Below are positions 17,325-26,838 of a DNA stretch of 64,000 nucleotides, in pieces. The first letter of the stretch is position 1. Each line of letters starts with the position of its first letter. Under the pieces are notes generated by a model, which saw only the letters and a program-made list of their open reading frames with translations, did no database searches and was not told where the DNA came from. Source of the stretch: CBDCWQ01 sp965223435 (GTDB lineage: Bacteria > Myxococcota > Kuafuiibacteriia > Kuafuiibacteriales > Kuafuiibacteriaceae); NCBI GenBank assembly GCA_965223435.1, contig CBDCWQ010000023.1:1674001-1738000 (forward strand). Direction: 5' to 3'. A program made the translations under genes and the position numbers.

Positions 17325-18920
17325 TTGAAAAGCGATCGTGATTTGGGTCCCCTAGGGGAAAGTACACTCGAGGTTTGGGCCGCTCAGGCTGGCATTATTG
17401 CCAACCGTAGTGTGCGAGACGAGGGCGGCTGGGATCACCATATACAGATCCGACAGGCTTGCGAAGATATTGATCCGGCCAAAACCCTGGACCTTCGTCC
17501 TGCGGAGTTTTCTAGCTTGGTTCAGGTGAAGGCAACGGCCAAGCCATCGACGAAGCGTGTGGGCGTGAAGCTCGTGAACTGGCTTCGCTTCATTGATTAT
17601 CCATTGCCTTGTTTCTTTCTGATACTGGATTTTGGCGTTGACGATGCGGTTAGGCGCGCTTTCTTGGTACACGTTAATCGATATTGGATCGAAAAGGGGC
17701 AGAAGCGACTACGAGAATTGAGCTCCACAAAGGATTTGACTCGAGTCATGTATCTTACGTGGTCGGACGACGAATTGCTCGAGTCATTCGACGGTCGTGG
17801 GTTCCGTGCCGGAATGGAGGCGGTCACTGGTGGTGACCTGGACTCCTACGTCTCCAAGAAGCAGGAATGGAAAGCAACAGCAGGCTACGAACCTATGCCG
17901 ATCAAAGGCGTGATCACGTTTCCGGAAATGTCCGAAGATGAGCATTGGGCAATGGTTGTAGATTTCGCGCTGGGCCTTCGGCAGGATATGCCGATCTCCA
18001 AGTTTGCGGCTGACAAGATGCGCTTTGGTATTCCGGAGCAAGTCGTGAACATGGAAGAACGTGGTTTGCTGTCTTTTGGGACCCAACGTCTGGGGCCAAC
18101 TGGACGTGCTTCGATTGTGTTTAGACGAGCGAACGCCTCCAAAACCATCCGACTCGATTTCGATGCGTACGTGTCCCAGTTGGTCTTTCCCTTTATTCCG
18201 GAAAAGTACAGGCGCATACGACTCGTGGCTTCTTGTCTCCAACTCATGATCTGGCCAGATATGAGGATGGAAGCACAAATACTTCTCCCCGACCAAGATC
18301 TCCCAACCGCACTGACGGACTTGAGTGCCGCCCTCGACCTTCTTCGCTTTCTTCTGTCGAGAAACGGCGGGATAAGTGCCGACATAAGTGTCAACGGGAT
18401 TTTACAGAATTGTGAACTTAAGTTGGCGGATGCCCCAACGATAGAACCAAACTTCAATGTTATGGCAGGCTGCGTTGAGATGGCAGTACGTTTCGCGAAG
18501 CACGCTGAGGTGGATTTGAGCACACGACCGACTATACGCGAGCTTCTGGAACAAGTAGACAGTCTCAAGTTGGTGCATGCGTGTTTGGAACCCACGATCG
18601 ATGGGTTCCATGTCGAGTTTGAGTTGGATGGAGATGGCCCGGCGGCGGGCGAGCAAGTCGCGGTGCCGATGCTCGCAAAGGTTAAACTTGGGGACGACGT
18701 TGTCTTTCTTGGCGCCGCTGCATTTGGGGTCGTGCGAATCACTACGCCCGAAGGCGGAGGACGTCGATTTCGAGTCGATGTCGCCGAAAAGGAGCTGTTC
18801 GGGACCACTACTGTTCCGTCTCATTCCCTTGAGACGTTTACGGAGCATGACAAGTTCGAGGAGATAGTCGGGATGTTGGAGAAACGCGGCTGTACAGTGA
18901 TTCGTTGCCTGGGGGTTTAA
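17325..18920 (+). CDS. Nuclease-like protein (DUF4365-like N-terminus), possibly 5' altered
   Basis: The product (~531 residues) begins with a domain resembling DUF4365, a PD-(D/E)XK-type fold. GPLGESTLEVWAAQAG (Glu in the first helix), EGGWDHHIQIR (Asp) and FSSLVQVKAT (the Q-x-K motif) are in the expected order. NWLRFIDYPLPCFFLIL and a His-Val-Asn-Arg-Tyr-Trp stretch follow. The long C-terminal part is not recognised. I chose TTG 17325 because GAGGGA lies 9 bases upstream; the frame is open back into the inverted repeat, so the native start may have been replaced. It sits between two recombinase copies, as cargo. A defence or restriction role is plausible but unproven. Confidence 0.6.
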   Translation: MKSDRDLGPLGESTLEVWAAQAGIIANRSVRDEGGWDHHIQIRQACEDIDPAKTLDLRPAEFSSLVQVKATAKPSTKRVGVKLVNWLRFIDYPLPCFFLILDFGVDDAVRRAFLVHVNRYWIEKGQKRLRELSSTKDLTRVMYLTWSDDELLESFDGRGFRAGMEAVTGGDLDSYVSKKQEWKATAGYEPMPIKGVITFPEMSEDEHWAMVVDFALGLRQDMPISKFAADKMRFGIPEQVVNMEERGLLSFGTQRLGPTGRASIVFRRANASKTIRLDFDAYVSQLVFPFIPEKYRRIRLVASCLQLMIWPDMRMEAQILLPDQDLPTALTDLSAALDLLRFLLSRNGGISADISVNGILQNCELKLADAPTIEPNFNVMAGCVEMAVRFAKHAEVDLSTRPTIRELLEQVDSLKLVHACLEPTIDGFHVEFELDGDGPAAGEQVAVPMLAKVKLGDDVVFLGAAAFGVVRITTPEGGGRRFRVDVAEKELFGTTTVPSHSLETFTEHDKFEEIVGMLEKRGCTVIRCLGV

Positions 18921-19895
18921 GGGCCTCGGTTCTTCGTGCAGGCTGGTTCGCCGGAGGTGCCTAATCATCAAAACCCGCCCGGGTTTATGTTAGGATCCCG
19001 GAGATTGGATTCTTCCTTGCCTGAAGCTAGGTGCAGGCAATATTCCTGGTCGCTATGAACCGTCCATCAATGCGTGCTTCGATTTATGCAAGACGAAGCA
19101 CAGACGAGCACCAACAGGCGTCGCTGGAGATTCAACTGACGGAGGCACGCCGGTATTGCCGGAACAAGGGTTGGAAAGTAGATCCGATTCACATCTACGA
19201 AGAAGATGCCGTGAGTCGAGCCGAGTTTTTGAAACGACCTGCTTTGATCCGACTTCTGAATGCAGCGGCTGATGGCGAGTTTGAGGTCGTGGTTGTGCGA
19301 GACGAAACGCGGCTTGGCGGTGATGTTAACCGGACAGGTCTTCTGATTCAAGACTTGCTCGATAGTGGTGTGGAGCTGTTTTATTACTTCACGGATGAAT
19401 GTGTGAAACTGGACGACGCGGTTTCCAAATTCATGGTTGCCGCCCGCAACTTTGCTGCAGAACTTGAACGTGAAAAGATTAGCCAGCGAACACGGGAACA
19501 TCTGATGGTGAAGGCGCGAAAAGGGCTGAACGCCGGTGGTCGCTGCTACGGTTACGACAACGTTCGTGGTGGTCGAGTTGTGGAGTATGTCATCAACGAA
19601 CAACAGGCTGCGGTTGTGATTGATATCTTTCGAAGGTACTCCGAAGGGCAGGGCTTTTCGAACATCGCACGGGCCCTGAACGAAGAAGGGGTGCCGCCGC
19701 CTAGGGCGGGCACTCGAGGATCGGGCTCGTGGGCGCCCTCCCAGGTTCGTTCAATGATCCGCAACGAAAGGTACGGGGGAGTTGTCGTATGGGGCAAAAC
19801 GCAAAAGACGTATCGAGGCGGAACGAGGGTCAGGATATCGAAGCCTGAGTGTGACGTCATTCGTGTGGAAGCGCCGCATCTACGGATTGTTGACG

Positions 19896-20697
19896 AGGAC
19901 CTATGGCGGGCGACACGCGAGCGGTTGGTTGCGAGACGACGGGAGCATGGGCGCGCCGCGCCAAAAGGCCGGCAGCCGACTCACTTGCTGTCAGGGCTCG
20001 CGAGGTGTGCCGAGTGTGGCGGCCCCATACGGGTTGAGTCGGGAAAAATTGGTAGGGGAAAAGTGCGGGTCTACGCCTGCTCGTATAACCGCACCCGGGG
20101 GAAGGCTGTATGTGCCAACGGCCTAAGGCGCCCAATCGACGAGGTAAACGGTGCAGTCGTCGGCTGGCTTAAGCACAACGTCCTCGCGGAGGGTGTTGTC
20201 ACGGAAGTGATCAAGGAAATTCGGAGGCGGCTATTCGAGCGCGGGGTGCATACCGAGGAGAAAGTCGCCAAACTCGAAGAAGAAGCGCAGCAACTCAAGG
20301 ACGAAATAGCCAACCTCATCGCGGCGGTAGCCGCGATTGGGGGGCTCTCGGCATCTCACCGACAGCCTAGCGGAACGTGAGCAATGCCTGGCCCACCTCG
20401 AGGCGCAGATCACCGCCGCTCAAATCACCCCATCAATGATAGACCTCGAGACCCGCCGCATGGCCACCGAGTCGGGCGACCGGATCCGTCAGTATGAAGC
20501 GCACCTCAGTGGCGAACCCATCGAAGCCCGTAACGTCATGGAGGCCCTGTTCGAGGCGCCGCTAACGTTCGTCCCCGAGCAAACAGGCCATGGCCGGCGC
20601 TACCGCGTGCAGGGAAGTGTCTCGACCGCCGGGCTACTTGATGCCGCCCGAGCGGTCACCGACGGCCCAAATGGGCCCGGTCAAAACGTGGATGCCT
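19896..20697. repeat. 802-bp inverted repeat, right copy
   Basis: This is the 3' half of recombinase 2 and the partner of 16472-17273. The identity ends 18 bases before the att core on this side. Confidence 0.85.
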
Positions 20698-20714
20698 TAA
20701 GGAAAGGAATTGGC

Positions 20715-20729
20715 ACGTCCCCAAGGGGA
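20715..20729. repeat. att-like direct repeat, left end of the island
   Basis: ACGTCCCCAAGGGGA is identical to 58332-58346, the 3' end of the tRNA-Glu gene. It is also the last codons of recombinase 2. It is the likely left attachment site of the 37.6-kb island and the right attachment site of the element to its left. Confidence 0.75.
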
Positions 20730-20735
20730 ACTTGA

Positions 20736-21512
20736 CGTTGAGCGCCGGTTTGTTCCCCAAGATCCAGTTTGTCGAGGTCGCCGGGGCCGGCTGAGACGCC
20801 TTGCTCGCACCAGTCTCTGTGAAAAGGCGCATTCTGGGGGGGGGGGAACCCTTGGCGTTATGGGGTAGGTGACAGCTTCGTCATCGGACTCCAACCTTGG
20901 TGCTTCATGGTGCTGTCATTCGAGTCCGCTGAAACGAGCTCTCGGCCATCTCTTGCTCCAGATCTGCTCCGATACTACTCGCAAGTTGGACCGTGTTCGC
21001 CGGAAGATGTCTATGTCTGCTGGACAAAGCTGCGGTGTTGAAGGTCGCGTGACGACTGTCTTGGGTCGAAACGGGATCGATCTGGGAACGCAGACGATTG
21101 GGCCTTCTCTTTCCCGGGACGACTACTGTTGATAAGGATAGCTGGCTTTCTGGATTTCTCCATTCGTTTCGAGATTTGGACGGAATCGCTGGCGTACGAT
21201 TTTCGCCATCTGTTCCGGATGATCTCCACGACCGAAGCGCTGCGTGTCCTTGTCGAGCCTTCGTCGTGTGCGGGTGAACCATTTTGTTAACTGAAACTAA
21301 CATTCTCAACTACGGCAGATCGATCGAAAGCCATGCGAAAGAGATTGCCCGAGTGTTTTCGTGTACATCCGTATTCGTTTCTCGTGGCTTTTGTTGTGTG
21401 CAGGTTTACTTTCGTTGATGCGCTGTTGGTGCGTGTGTTTTTTGTCTTGATTGGGTCTCAGGATGTCGTTCACTCTGTTCTTACAGTGTTCGAAAACAAA
21501 CGATCCGACAAT
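20736..21512. other. Gene-poor stretch after recombinase 2
   Basis: It contains an 11-base G run at 20835-20845 and no supported gene. Frames up to 134 codons here look like chance. The last ~180 bp are open in frame with the next gene, but the sequence there does not look like protein (hydrophobic and biased), so I start that gene at 21513. Confidence 0.5.
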
Positions 21513-22697
21513 ATGATGCCACAGGCCTCCCAGACAAAATCGGTGGCGACACAAGACAGCGATGGTCGCCCTGCGAACGACGGCAAAGAACTATACGGGC
21601 TCCCAAAGGTGATTGAGGTTCCGCAGTTCCTCATCTCCTCGCCTGTTGATCAGCGCCGAAACACTCAAGGCAGCGAGGAGCGTCCTAGGGAAAGACTGCC
21701 CTTTTTTGACCTTTGCACGGACGGGCTACCGATCGAACCCTTTCTTCGTTCTGATGTGAAACTTAGCGAGGATGGTGTATCTCTTTCAAGACGTCTCCTT
21801 GCGTCCCACCTGGGAGAGAGCACGGTAGAGGTTGTCGAAACGTTTCTCAAGTACAGCGGTCGCACCGGTCTGTTGAGTATTGAGAATACGGAACTCCGAA
21901 AGCTGACGAATAAACGTGCTCAGGAACAAGGCCGGCCAACTTTGACGCCGAGTGAATTCCATCAATCGCTCGCAGTTCTCCGAGAGTGTGGCCTGACGAC
22001 AAGGGTACGGATTCGCGGCAAGAAATTCCGACAGCTACACGGCAAACGCAGCGGTCCAAAATTCGTATTTCCATGGTCTTTGGCTCAAACTGTCGTGAAC
22101 GACCGTCGTCCAAAAGATATCGACTGGGTGGTCGAGATGATGCGTGAAGTGGGTGATGCGCGAAGCCCATATTTGTACGGAAGTGCATTGGACTACGAGT
22201 TTCGATCTTGTCGCTATCGGAACTATACCAACACTCGTGAGCGCCAAACCGCAGCGTGCGAGAGATCTCGTGGGCAGGCTTACCAAGAGAACCCGGAATG
22301 GGTAGATCTCCCTGGTGCTGTTTCGAGCGCCCCTGTGGAGTATGCCTGGCTTCTCGTCAAGATGGGGTTCGACACCGTGGATGTCTGGATCGCGTTGCTC
22401 GAAATGAGAGATAGCGAAGCTCGCGTAGAGGCAACCATAGAAACTATCAGGAAGCAGGTGAACGCACGACGTCGTATGGAGGGACGTCGCGTAATCTCGA
22501 CAGTCAAGTTGGAGAAGGCGCTCGCAAGGCTGGCGAAGACCCGCCTTATCCGCTGCGCTTCTCAAGACAGCGAAGCTCGTATCCTCCACGTTGATGGGAA
22601 CTATCTCAACGGCGAGGCCTTTTTGCACGAGAGTAGCCTGGAGGAGCTCCGACGGCTCCCGAACAGGGGTGGATCAAAGCCTCGAGTTGCTCGATGA
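21513..22697 (+). CDS. Unrecognised protein, possible wHTH replication or regulatory factor
   Basis: From ATG 21513 the product is ~394 residues. A low-complexity polar N-terminus is followed by a helical region with winged-helix character (LSRRLLASHLGESTVEVVETF, then LTPSEFHQSLAVLRECGL and RVRIRGKKFRQLHG). The C-terminal half is basic. The stop overlaps the ATG of the next small ORF, which is in turn coupled to the primase-helicase, so the three form one operon. A role in element replication is an inference from this context. Confidence 0.6.
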   Translation: MMPQASQTKSVATQDSDGRPANDGKELYGLPKVIEVPQFLISSPVDQRRNTQGSEERPRERLPFFDLCTDGLPIEPFLRSDVKLSEDGVSLSRRLLASHLGESTVEVVETFLKYSGRTGLLSIENTELRKLTNKRAQEQGRPTLTPSEFHQSLAVLRECGLTTRVRIRGKKFRQLHGKRSGPKFVFPWSLAQTVVNDRRPKDIDWVVEMMREVGDARSPYLYGSALDYEFRSCRYRNYTNTRERQTAACERSRGQAYQENPEWVDLPGAVSSAPVEYAWLLVKMGFDTVDVWIALLEMRDSEARVEATIETIRKQVNARRRMEGRRVISTVKLEKALARLAKTRLIRCASQDSEARILHVDGNYLNGEAFLHESSLEELRRLPNRGGSKPRVAR

Positions 22698-22876
22698 TGA
22701 ACGCCTTACTCCGAATTCTCTCAGGTACTTCCGCCCACCGGTTCCTCTGTATGGCCAGAGACTCTGCTGATGGCGTGGTGGCACGCGCGACGCACACTCC
22801 AACAGTTTGTCTACGAGAGCATCCTCGTGGAGCGACCCATCGCAACGTCGCTCCCTACAGCGGAGGGCGTAAATGA
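22694..22876 (+). CDS. 60-residue protein coupled on both sides
   Basis: The ATG at 22694 overlaps the stop of the upstream gene, and the TGA at 22874-22876 overlaps the ATG of the primase-helicase. Overlaps on both sides suggest real translation. The peptide (MMNALLRILSGTSAHRFLCM...) has no recognised motif. Confidence 0.45.
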   Translation: MMNALLRILSGTSAHRFLCMARDSADGVVARATHTPTVCLREHPRGATHRNVAPYSGGRK

Positions 22877-25800
22877 ATTGCGCACCGTTTCTTGAACGCC
22901 TGCTCAGAGATACGAAAAATCCCACTCTGCGAGGTCTCATACGTGGTCGACTTTGGGTCCTCGAGGTCGGAACCGCACACGCAGTCAAGCAGCTGAAGCG
23001 GGCATGCGTACCTTGGAACAGCCAATACGAATTCACACTCTGGAAAAACGGAATCTACTCCACTAATGCGGGCGGCCGATCCGTGACGATGGATATTAGC
23101 GACCATGTCAAATGGAGGCGGCGCAACGCTAAGACGATTTCGGCGAAAGGAACAGGTCCCGTGATAGCGCACGCCCGGAGTCGCAATGGGGGTTCGAAGG
23201 ATGCGGACTGCGAGGCTATCACGGGATTCTTTGCGGACGCTGAGGAGGTTGGAGACTGGGGTCCACTCAGGTCATCGGTCGAAGAGATCGGGTTCGCGGC
23301 CATCTTCGAGCGAAGCAGCGGGCATCGACTTGATGCGCCACGATTTCACATGGAGATCCCCCTTGCGTTGCCCATATTTCCCGCTTGCAAGCGCGACTAT
23401 CAAGAAAGGTACGGATACCTTCTGGGGATCTTTTCTGAGCTTGGTGAACTCTTGGCCGTTTCTGGCGCCAAGAATCACGGCTTTGATCACTCTACAGACC
23501 GCTTCTTGCAACCTCATTTTCCTGCAAGCCGTCGAAGCCTAAACTCAGAAATTCCCGGAATTGTTTACGAAACGGGGGGCGCAATCGATTGGGAAATAGC
23601 GCTCACGGCTACCGATTTCACGCCGGACCCTCGGCGCCGAAGGAAGCGAAATGTGTCTTCGAATGCTGGGTTCTCCGAGGAACGACTCGACCATCCGATG
23701 GTAACGACCTTTCAGACGCTTGGCTGGGACCTCTGGGAAATCGATAGCGAAAAGTTCGCCGTACTTTGCCCCTGGGAGCGGGACCACAGAAGTCCAAGCG
23801 GCAATTCCGCGACGATCCTCTATCGCGATACAGGACACCTCCACTGTTCCCACACGGCATGCGCCGGGGAGCGTACGAGCGAGGAGCTCGAGGCAGCCCT
23901 ACCCGAAGACGGACGGAAAATTCTTCGTCATCTGCGGCAAGAACGACAGGAAAGGTACGGCGTTTGCTTCGCTCGAGGGCGTCTCAAAGCCCAGTACGAG
24001 CAAAGTCGAAAAGAGGAACGCCTTCACCCCGCCACGGCTGAGGTAAAGATCCGGGAACAGCTTTCGGCCCCCAAAACCGGCCTTGCCGTCATTCAAGCTG
24101 ACACCGGGAGCGGCAAGACCACGGCGGTGGTCGACCGCATGTTGAGTTTAGGGAAAGCGATCTATGGGGCACAGATGCATGGCAAGCTCGAGGAGGTTGC
24201 CGGTTTGCTCCGAGAGAAGGGCGCGCCCGTGCAGTACTACCAGGGCGTCACGCGCGCTGTGGGTCCAGATAGGAAGCCGCTCTGCAAACTCTATGAACGG
24301 GCCGTGGCCATCGAAGAGGAAGGAGGTAGCGTCCCGCAGCTATTGTGTCCCACCTGTCCGCATCGAGACGGTTGCCCAGCGAGAAAACCCAAGGGCGATC
24401 CGGGAGGAATCAAATTGGTGCCACATTCACTTCTGCCAAAGGTGCACGAGGATCACCCAGGGTTGCCTGTCTTTGTCGATGAGTGTCCCGACGTACTCTC
24501 CGAGTACCGAATCTCGAAGCAAGCGCTCCGAGAAGTAGGTCGGTGTCTCGGGAACCCAAAGCGTCTGTTTCGTAACTCAGAAAGGTACGTTGCCCTCATG
24601 ACCCCAATACTTCTTATTCTCCGGAGAGCACTCCAGGCGGGAATGGACTTCGAGGAAGCGACCCGGGCTCCGGAAAATCGGCGCGTAGACACCTTTGAAT
24701 ACGTGCCCTTCGACCAGCTTCAGTGGGCGTTCGAGGAAGAAGTGTCGATGCACGCCCCGGAATTCGCCGGCGTCGCACGCGATCGGAGTCGGTCTCGCCT
24801 GGAGCGGGCCATGTTCCTGGCTGGCGTAGCGGATGGGCGACCTCCCGTCCGGCCACCACCAGAGGGGGCGACCATCACCGAAATGAATCTGGCTGGAAAG
24901 GTCACCAGGGTCCTCTCGGAGCTTCACCGCGCGGCGAGGTTGGGCGGAAGATCCGTTCATCTAGATTCGCGCGGTGAGGAAATCGTTGTGACCGCCCCCA
25001 CTCAGGTCGGTGAGATAATCGGCGTCAGCAACAACATTCTGGTTCTCGATGCCACCCCGCCAACACGAGAGCTCCGGGCGATTCGTTCTGATGCCGAGAT
25101 TATACGGATCTCGGTGGAAACGCCGCTACTTGCAAAACGGACTCTGGTAGTCCGTGCAAACGTAGGTCGGAGAACACTAGCTCCCGGTCGGACGCCTAAC
25201 TGGGACAAGGTCGAGCGCCCCATGCGACTCGCAGTCCAAGAAGCGCATGATGCGGGGGTTCGGAAGCTATTAATAGTCACACATATGCCCATCGCACAGG
25301 CACTAGGAGGCGACAAAGGCCTCCTGACGAAGCTTCTAGGAGCTCCGCTGCTCAAGTGCATGACTATCGAGTTCGCGTGGTACGGCAACCTTCGGGGGTT
25401 GAATCAATGGGAAAACTTCGACGGTGTGATAACATTCGGAGATCCGTGCCCGAACCTTGAGGAACATCATCGGAGAGCTGGTTGGCTCGGCCTGGAGGAG
25501 GACGAGATCGATGTTCATCTCTCGGATCGAATTTCTGCCGAGCTATCCCAGGCGCACGGTCGGCTGCGGGACTGCCGGCCCAACGGACGCACATTGATCT
25601 GGCACATGCACATCGGACAAACACCTCCTGCGGACTGGACGGAAGAGAATACAATAGTCGTTGTCCCCCAAACGGGTAGGCCCAAGAACGAAGTAGCCAT
25701 GTCGACAGATGATCTGAAGAAGATCGTACGTCAGGCTGGCAGTCAGCGGAAACTGGCAAAGCTCAGCGGTATCGGGAAGAGCACGATCCAGCGCTACGAA

Positions 25801-25986
25801 GCCGGGGACGCTGCGATTCCTGCCAAGAACGCCGTCAAGATTCGAAATGCGCTTGACCGCATCAACAAGCCGACGCCGACGTCAGTGCAACAAAAAGTAG
25901 GCCGTTCGGAACGAAGTCGCCCGAGAGGGCCGAGGCGTACCCGGCGGGAGCCCTTGGTTCGTCCAAGCCGCAAGAAGTCCGCCTAG
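22873..25986 (+). CDS. Primase-like/helicase fusion with C-terminal HTH
   Basis: The protein has 1037 residues. An archaeo-eukaryotic primase-like domain is suggested by ITGFFADAEEVGDW and DAPRFHMEIPLALP (the x-H motif), then FDHSTDRFLQPHFP. A zinc motif like those of plasmid and phage primases follows: LCPWERDHRS ... LHCSHTAC. A superfamily 2-type helicase has VIQADTGSGKTTAVVD (Walker A) and LPVFVDECPD (Walker B). LLCPTCPHRDGCPA with the earlier CKLYERA resembles the four-Cys iron-sulphur insertion of XPD/DinG helicases. Near the C-terminus LAKLSGIGKSTIQRYEAGD is an XRE-type HTH. GGAGGG precedes the ATG. It is likely the replication protein of an integrated plasmid-like element. Domain names are by motif only. 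Confidence 0.65.
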   Translation: MNCAPFLERLLRDTKNPTLRGLIRGRLWVLEVGTAHAVKQLKRACVPWNSQYEFTLWKNGIYSTNAGGRSVTMDISDHVKWRRRNAKTISAKGTGPVIAHARSRNGGSKDADCEAITGFFADAEEVGDWGPLRSSVEEIGFAAIFERSSGHRLDAPRFHMEIPLALPIFPACKRDYQERYGYLLGIFSELGELLAVSGAKNHGFDHSTDRFLQPHFPASRRSLNSEIPGIVYETGGAIDWEIALTATDFTPDPRRRRKRNVSSNAGFSEERLDHPMVTTFQTLGWDLWEIDSEKFAVLCPWERDHRSPSGNSATILYRDTGHLHCSHTACAGERTSEELEAALPEDGRKILRHLRQERQERYGVCFARGRLKAQYEQSRKEERLHPATAEVKIREQLSAPKTGLAVIQADTGSGKTTAVVDRMLSLGKAIYGAQMHGKLEEVAGLLREKGAPVQYYQGVTRAVGPDRKPLCKLYERAVAIEEEGGSVPQLLCPTCPHRDGCPARKPKGDPGGIKLVPHSLLPKVHEDHPGLPVFVDECPDVLSEYRISKQALREVGRCLGNPKRLFRNSERYVALMTPILLILRRALQAGMDFEEATRAPENRRVDTFEYVPFDQLQWAFEEEVSMHAPEFAGVARDRSRSRLERAMFLAGVADGRPPVRPPPEGATITEMNLAGKVTRVLSELHRAARLGGRSVHLDSRGEEIVVTAPTQVGEIIGVSNNILVLDATPPTRELRAIRSDAEIIRISVETPLLAKRTLVVRANVGRRTLAPGRTPNWDKVERPMRLAVQEAHDAGVRKLLIVTHMPIAQALGGDKGLLTKLLGAPLLKCMTIEFAWYGNLRGLNQWENFDGVITFGDPCPNLEEHHRRAGWLGLEEDEIDVHLSDRISAELSQAHGRLRDCRPNGRTLIWHMHIGQTPPADWTEENTIVVVPQTGRPKNEVAMSTDDLKKIVRQAGSQRKLAKLSGIGKSTIQRYEAGDAAIPAKNAVKIRNALDRINKPTPTSVQQKVGRSERSRPRGPRRTRREPLVRPSRKKSA

Positions 25987-26838
25987 CTTGATGTTGCATG
26001 TTAACAAATTCTGAGGTTGTCAGGATGGTGCTCGGACCGACGTTTGCGTTCCTTTGGGGAAGAGTATCAATGCGGAAAGTTGGTCGCCAAGAGGGGCTAC
26101 TGAGCTCCTTAGATGGTGCGAATGCTCGCGGTCTCTAAGTTAAACAGGAAACCGTCACTTGCAGTTTCATTTCCGAAGAGTTTGTCGCCTGGCACCAAAC
26201 CGAACACGCAGCAATGGCTGCGGTCGTTGAAAGGGGCCCCTGTGTTGGCGACAGCTATGCAGGAAAAGGCGCCCGTGCGGGGACTCACGTCGAAATCGAT
26301 TATCGAACGCTGCCTTAGACGCCCATTACGTTGAGTCGAAACAACGATCTCGGCGAGCTTCGCGCTAGCCTGCGCTGAAACAGAAAAGACCAAAGCGAAA
26401 GTGAAAAGGGATTGACCAGGGAATAGGAAGCTTCAGGACCAGCGTCTGTTTCTCCGTGGGGTTTTGTGCCTTCATGGTGAGATTCCGGTCGGATCGTCCA
26501 ACATTTTCCCAAAAGATCGGAAAGATCTAGTGTCCCAAAAAGTGCTACAGAAGAATAAGAGACCAAAGCCCTTTCTGGGCCACAAAACCCCACGGGAAAG
26601 CGGACGCGGGCTGATACCTTGATGTCAATCGAAAGATCAGCGTTCGGTTAGCTTGGCGGATTCTTTGCTTTGAATAAGGCCTGTTCTCGGTTCATCTATT
26701 GTCGGTGGTTTTTAATGCACCTGCTTTCCGGAGAGCTTAAGTTCCCGAGAGGTCTTGCGCCGACGAAAGCCTCTCCGTCGAAATGCCTGCGGAAGTGAAC
26801 TGTTGGGCGAGGTTGTCTTCTGAGCGCCCAGCTCAAGC
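25987..26838. other. Mostly non-coding gap
   Basis: The 850-bp gap separates the primase-helicase from the leftward TPR-like gene. Apart from the possible small secreted protein at 26109-26393, I see no supported gene, strong hairpin or repeat. Confidence 0.5.
26109..26393 (-). CDS. Possible small secreted protein
   Basis: The frame encodes LVFSVSAQASAKLAEIVVST, which reads like the end of a signal peptide with an Ala-x-Ala cleavage site, followed by about 80 residues with three Cys (SCIAVA, SHCCVFG). In-frame hydrophobic sequence (SFLFPGQSLFTFA) continues upstream to a stop, so the start is uncertain; TTG 26393 is the listed one. No family is recognised. Confidence 0.3.
   Translation of the reverse strand: MVFSVSAQASAKLAEIVVSTQRNGRLRQRSIIDFDVSPRTGAFSCIAVANTGAPFNDRSHCCVFGLVPGDKLFGNETASDGFLFNLETASIRTI

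Larger units (their letters stand above)
19070..20735 (+). pseudogene. Large serine recombinase 2, frameshifted near the C-terminus
   Basis: The start at 19070 matches the MRAxIYARRS start of the other recombinases. The catalytic domain (IYARRSTDEHQQ; RDETRLGGDVNRTGLL), the recombinase domain and the zinc ribbon (ARCAECGGPI ... CSYNRTRGKAVC) are intact. One extra G in the G6 run at 20339-20344 ends the frame at 20380 inside the coiled coil. The original C-terminus (HLTDSLAEREQCLAHLEAQ onward) continues in another frame to 20735. A truncated 436-residue protein with an intact catalytic core could still be made. The 3' end includes the att core ACGTCCCCAAGGGGA. Confidence 0.85.

Noticed and set aside
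17885..18971. Long minus-strand frames opposite the nuclease-like gene
   Set aside because: They are low-quality shadows rich in Ser and Arg. The plus-strand frame has coherent domains.
20835..20845. 11-base G run as a quadruplex or phase-variation switch
   Set aside because: It lies outside any supported gene and there is only one run. It may also be a sequencing-sensitive homopolymer.
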